Below, one piece after another: positions 6,059 through 9,123 of a DNA stretch of 9,123 bases; within the stretch, counting starts at the first letter, position 1, and each line of letters starts with the position of its first letter. The position numbers were made by a program, and so were the translations under genes. This DNA comes from Methylococcaceae bacterium UBA7658. Lineage in GTDB: Bacteria; Pseudomonadota; Gammaproteobacteria; Methylococcales; Methylomonadaceae. Location of the stretch: positions 1-9,123 of the forward strand of contig DLHW01000066.1 in NCBI GenBank assembly GCA_002483425.1, read 5' to 3'. The notes beneath the pieces are model-generated. The model was not told where the DNA came from. It searched no databases and was given only the letters and a program-made list of their open reading frames with translations.

Positions 6059-6741
6059 TTGAAGGGTTGCGAACTGGGTTTAGTTTTCAGGACGCTGTAT
6101 AAGATTACTAGCACGGTAAAGGAAAATACCATCAAGCCGCCCGCCAGCCAGTGTGCTTGCGGATATTCCAGGGCTTCGACATGGTTGTAGATTTGCACAG
6201 AAACCACGCGGGTCTTACCGGGAATATTGCCGCCAACCATCAGCACGACACCGAATTCACCAACGGTATGGGCAAAGCCTAAGATTGTGGCAGTCAAAAA
6301 ACCGGGTTTTGCCAATGGCAGCACAACGCTAAAAAAAGTATCCAATGGACTGGCGCGCAAGGTGGCCGCCGCTTCCAAAGGCTGCCGTCCAATCGCACTG
6401 AACGACGCTTGTAAGGGCTGCACCACAAACGGCATGGAATATAAAACCGAAGCTACGATCAAGCCGCCGAAGGTAAAAGGCAAAGTACCTAGACCCAATG
6501 TTTCGGTGAGTTGCCCAACAACGCCATTCGGCCCCATCAGGATAAGCAGATAAAAACCGAGCACCGTAGGCGGCAGCACCAAGGGCATGGCAACCAGGGC
6601 ATTACAAAAGCCTTTCCAGCGGGATTGTGTCTGTGTCAACCACCAAGCCAAAGGTGTTCCCAATATCAGCATAATGACAGTTGAAAGGCTGGCTATCTTA
6701 AAAGTCAGCCATAAGGCAGCTAGGTCTGCGTCGTTCAGCAT
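6055..6741 (-). CDS. modB: Molybdate ABC transporter permease ModB
   Basis: The inner-membrane permease that carries molybdate from ModA into the cell, working as a dimer on two ModC subunits. Its 228 residues match the family (about 225-230). About five hydrophobic segments are visible: 8-34, 46-70 (ALVAMPLVLPPTVLGFYLL), 90-108, 134-165 and 196-220. The conserved ModB stretch PLVLPPTVLGFYLL and the EAA loop, EAAATLRASPLDTFFSVVLPLAKPG (first residue near 122), which docks on the ATPase, are both present; the loop's usual glycine is replaced by alanine. GFAHTVGEFGVVLMVGGNIPG is also typical of the family. It starts 9 nt after modA with no clear Shine-Dalgarno sequence and ends overlapping modC by 4 nt, so it is probably translated by coupling. 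Confidence 0.93.
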   Translation of the reverse strand: MLNDADLAALWLTFKIASLSTVIMLILGTPLAWWLTQTQSRWKGFCNALVAMPLVLPPTVLGFYLLILMGPNGVVGQLTETLGLGTLPFTFGGLIVASVLYSMPFVVQPLQASFSAIGRQPLEAAATLRASPLDTFFSVVLPLAKPGFLTATILGFAHTVGEFGVVLMVGGNIPGKTRVVSVQIYNHVEALEYPQAHWLAGGLMVFSFTVLVILYSVLKTKPSSQPFK

Positions 6742-6750
6742 GACGTGATT

Positions 6751-7518
6751 TTATTGGGGCAAGCTATAGCCATATTTTTTGATGATCGCTAAAACTTCCG
6801 GCGATTTTAAAAACTGTAGTAACGCTGGTGCCGCTGGGTTAGGTTCGCCTTTTTTCAGCAGTATGGCATTTTGGCGGATAGGGCTATGCAAGGTATCAGG
6901 CACGACCCAGCCGGAACCTTCAGCAATTTTACCATCTTTGCCGATGACTTGGGAAAAGGCGATAAAGCCCAGTTCGGCATTGCCGGTGCCGATAAATTGT
7001 TGGGTTTGGCTTATGTTTTCACCCAGCACAAACACAGGTTTTAGCTTTTCCAGCAGACCTAAATTTTTGAGTGCTTCTTCGGCTGCCAGCCCATAAGGAG
7101 CAAGTTTGGGGTCAGCAAGCGCCAAATGTTTAAATCCGCCTTTATCCAGGATTTTGCCTTGGTCATCAACTAAACCCGGTGTTGCCGACCATAATACCAA
7201 CTTTCCGATAGCGTAAGTAAAGTGAGTATTGGCTATCCCTTTTCCCGATTCCTCCAGCTTCTTTGGATTGTTTTCATCCGCCGCCAATAACACTTCAAAC
7301 GGCGCATCGTTTTCGATTTGGGCGACAAACTTGCCGGAAGAACCGAATGACAAGTTGGCCTCATGTCCAGTCGCTTTCTTGAAAGCCTCGGCAATTTCGT
7401 TCATCGGCTTGGTAAAATTGGAAGCTACCGCCACTAACACAGTCGCCGCTTGCAAATCCAAGCTGAAAACAAGCAAAAGGCATAGTATGGATAAGCGTTT
7501 CAACTGAGTTAACTGCAT
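6751..7518 (-). CDS. modA: Molybdate ABC transporter substrate-binding protein ModA
   Basis: The periplasmic protein that captures molybdate (and often tungstate) for ModBC. From the ATG at 7518 it has 255 residues: a signal peptide at about 1-24 (MQLTQLKRLSILCLLLVFSL, cleavage after LQA) and a mature part opening VLVAVASNFTKPMNEIAEAF, the hallmark of ModA. Other family marks are FGSSGKFVAQIENDAPFEVLLAAD, with the ligand-contacting serines, LALADPKLAPYGLAA, and GNAELGFIAFSQV. The frame is open further up to 7650, but the extra 44 residues overlap the porin's own 3' end and lack a ribosome site. GGAG 6 nt before 7518 and the signal peptide settle the start. The porin stop is 19 nt upstream and modB starts 9 nt downstream, so it lies inside one operon. 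Confidence 0.94.
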   Translation of the reverse strand: MQLTQLKRLSILCLLLVFSLDLQAATVLVAVASNFTKPMNEIAEAFKKATGHEANLSFGSSGKFVAQIENDAPFEVLLAADENNPKKLEESGKGIANTHFTYAIGKLVLWSATPGLVDDQGKILDKGGFKHLALADPKLAPYGLAAEEALKNLGLLEKLKPVFVLGENISQTQQFIGTGNAELGFIAFSQVIGKDGKIAEGSGWVVPDTLHSPIRQNAILLKKGEPNPAAPALLQFLKSPEVLAIIKKYGYSLPQ

Positions 7519-7524
7519 AATGTT

Positions 7525-7528
7525 CTCC
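7525..7528 (-). promoter_or_regulatory. Ribosome binding site deciding the modA start
   Basis: GGAG on the minus strand, 6 nt before the ATG at 7518, in the 19-nt gap after the porin stop. It supports the short start rather than 7650. Confidence 0.7.
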
Positions 7529-7537
7529 ACTGAGTAA

Positions 7538-9054
7538 TTAGAAACGTAACAAGCTTTGCACATAAAAGTAATCGATGTCCTTACCTTCCGGTGCGTTCGG
7601 CGCATTTTTAGCGAATGCGCTTTTAAATAAATGCGTCCAGCCGCTCTCAAAATTCAAGCTGCTGTTGAAATCCCAGCAGGCGGTCAGTTCCAATTGCTGG
7701 CCAATATAATTGCTGGTGTTGCCCGTTTTGTCGCGTAACGCATTAGTGCCTGTGGTTGTCCACGCATCGGTTCGGATGCCAGCCAGAACGCCCGGTGGCT
7801 GACTCCCAGTTGCACATCGGAACGCGGATTCACGGTGATCCGGTAGCACGGCGTGTTGATATTGCTGCGAGCAAAGGCGCCGTAAATGCCGGTCGGGCCG
7901 AAGTCGAAACGGCGCGCCCCGAACAGGGTGTCAAAGCGTTCATCTTGATTATCCTTTGGATCTTTATCGCCACTGGCGTAATCATATTCAAAGGCCAGCC
8001 GCGGTGTCCAGGGGTGGTCGAAGGTATAGCCGACATCGGCATGCTGCATCCAGGCGGCATGATCCAAATTTTTGCCATCCGTTGCCTCTGTACTGCCCCG
8101 AACCGTACCGAATTGACCGATGGTTTCTGATTGAAAATCCACCGCTCCGGCGGTAGGTTTGATATAGAACCGAAATCCAGGGGTGAAAAAACGGCGGTTG
8201 CGGGTTTGGTTGTCCCGACTATCTCCTTCGTCCAGATGATACAAATAAAGCTCGGCATTGATATTCCAGGCGATATCGAAAACTTCCAGAAAAACGCCGG
8301 AGAACCAAGTATGGGTATTTTCTTCGTCCCATTCCTGGCGGTTATCCAGTAGTTCGTCGGTATCGGTAGGTAAACGCAGTACCGGCATCGTAGCGAACAC
8401 GTTCAACTGCCAGTTGTTGTAATCCGTGAAATGTACCCGTGCACCGGTAAAGCTATTAATGGTATTACGGAACACGTTGCGGGCAACAAGCCTGCGGCTG
8501 CCGAAATTCAAAGTCTGCCGTCCGGCTATCACCTCGCCGCCGATACCGCTGTAGTTGATGTTCTGGTCACCATAGGCTAAATACCCCTGGATAAAGTCCG
8601 CGTCATCGACCGCCGTGGTATTAATCCCGGAACCTTCGTCGGCGCCAAATTCGCGCGAATCCAGGAATTCTGCCCCAAACCTGAAATCGTTCCAACGGGC
8701 TTCCAGGGCGACATCTGTTTGCAATGGGATTTGCTGGTCACCGCCTTTACACCCACCCCGGAAACAGCCGTCCATGGTCTCGTAGCGGGTGCGTTGTTCC
8801 ACATTCAATGTTAACCAATCCGGCAAGCTTAAAAAGTCGTGCAGGTTCCAGACTGGCCTCTCATATTTTCCGCTCCCGTTTAAGCCGTCGGTCATCTGGC
8901 TGGAAAAAACGGCAAAGGGCGGTTTGGTGTAATTAACCTTGTCGGCGGCGATAGCTAGGTTAGAATTCAGGGCAAGCCCTAAAAAAATTAAATTTAACAA
9001 GCAGTTGAATTTTACAATGGCCAATGATTTTTTTGTAAAGTATATTGAAGGCAT
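7538..9054 (-). CDS. Alginate-export-family outer-membrane porin, frameshifted near its 3' end
   Basis: A beta-barrel channel of the alginate export family (AlgE-like, PF13372), located in the outer membrane. The signal peptide covers about 1-36 (NLIFLGLALNSNLAIA, then ADK). A mature strand-rich body follows, with short alternating segments such as LTLNVEQRTRYE and the conserved GRQTLNFGSRRLVARNVFRN. The start frame runs to a stop at 7684 (456 residues), but family-like sequence leaves it at about 7769-7773. After ...GVSHRAFWLASE, the other frame gives TDAWTTTGTNALRDKTGNT... and ends ...IDYFYVQSLLRF with the terminal phenylalanine expected of outer-membrane barrels (stop 7538). Restoring one base (GAACC to GAAACC) joins them into 505 residues. 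As written, the last strands would be lost. No clear ribosome site precedes the ATG. The gene leads the mod operon, suggesting an oxyanion channel rather than an alginate exporter; no alginate genes are nearby. Confidence 0.8.
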
Positions 9055-9073
9055 CCGGTGCTGAAAGTATTAG

Positions 9074-9098
9074 GATTGTAAATATTATGTATTCAATC
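9074..9098 (-). promoter_or_regulatory. Imperfect 25-bp palindrome upstream of the porin-mod operon
   Basis: GATTG...CAATC with 12-bp half-sites around one central base, 9 of 12 positions paired, ends 19 nt before the porin start. The centre is AT-rich (CATAATATT) and could overlap a -10 box. Its place suits an operator. It does not clearly match my recollection of the ModE box (CGTTATAT-type half-sites), so the regulator is unknown. Confidence 0.35.
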
Positions 9099-9123
9099 GC
9101 TCGCTGAAAATCTTGGAAACGTA

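Noticed and set aside
7519..7650. 44-residue N-terminal extension of modA
   Set aside because: It overlaps the 3' end of the porin and lies ahead of a clear signal peptide and ribosome site.
7765..7780. Programmed ribosomal frameshift in the porin
   Set aside because: No slippery heptamer or downstream stem-loop was seen at the site. A simple missing base explains it better.
7756..8352. Several plus- and minus-strand open frames inside the porin region
   Set aside because: They are shadows of the porin coding strand. None has a family-like sequence.

Overview
The window is a moderate-GC bacterial segment, most likely from a gammaproteobacterium. The proteins present (GlcF, MsrA, ModABC, an alginate-export-family porin, HicAB) and a REP-like palindrome of a type common in proteobacteria fit this. 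A methanotroph-like relative (Methylococcales) is possible, but that is an inference from gene content and style and is not shown by any diagnostic gene here.

Layout. Bases 1-254 hold no intact gene, only what looks like the decayed 3' end of a coding region running into glcF. Then, on the + strand, come glcF (glycolate oxidase iron-sulfur subunit, 255-1505) and a periplasmic methionine sulfoxide reductase A fused to a thioredoxin-like domain (1646-2683). A 9-bp inverted repeat separates msrA from the convergent minus-strand genes. Next is a visibly more AT-rich accessory block: hicA (frameshifted), hicB (intact) with a possible promoter/operator region, and an unrecognised TPR-like protein of 319 residues (3255-4214). 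About 190 bp of AT-rich DNA without a gene follows.

The right half (4408-9054, minus strand) is one tight molybdate operon, transcribed from right to left: alginate-export-family outer-membrane porin, modA (periplasmic binding protein), modB (permease), modC (ATPase), and a two-domain molbindin (ModG-like). Gaps are 19 nt, 9 nt, a 4-nt overlap and 15 nt. Together these would form a route for oxyanion from the outer membrane to a cytoplasmic molybdate buffer. The porin as first gene is the unusual part.

Three genes (hicA, the molbindin, the porin) each have a single frame break that homology and length resolve to one position. modC carries an in-frame insert of about 50 residues built partly from a REP-like palindrome. 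The lesions may be real decay or draft-sequence errors; reads would decide. No tRNA, rRNA, CRISPR array or complete insertion sequence was seen.
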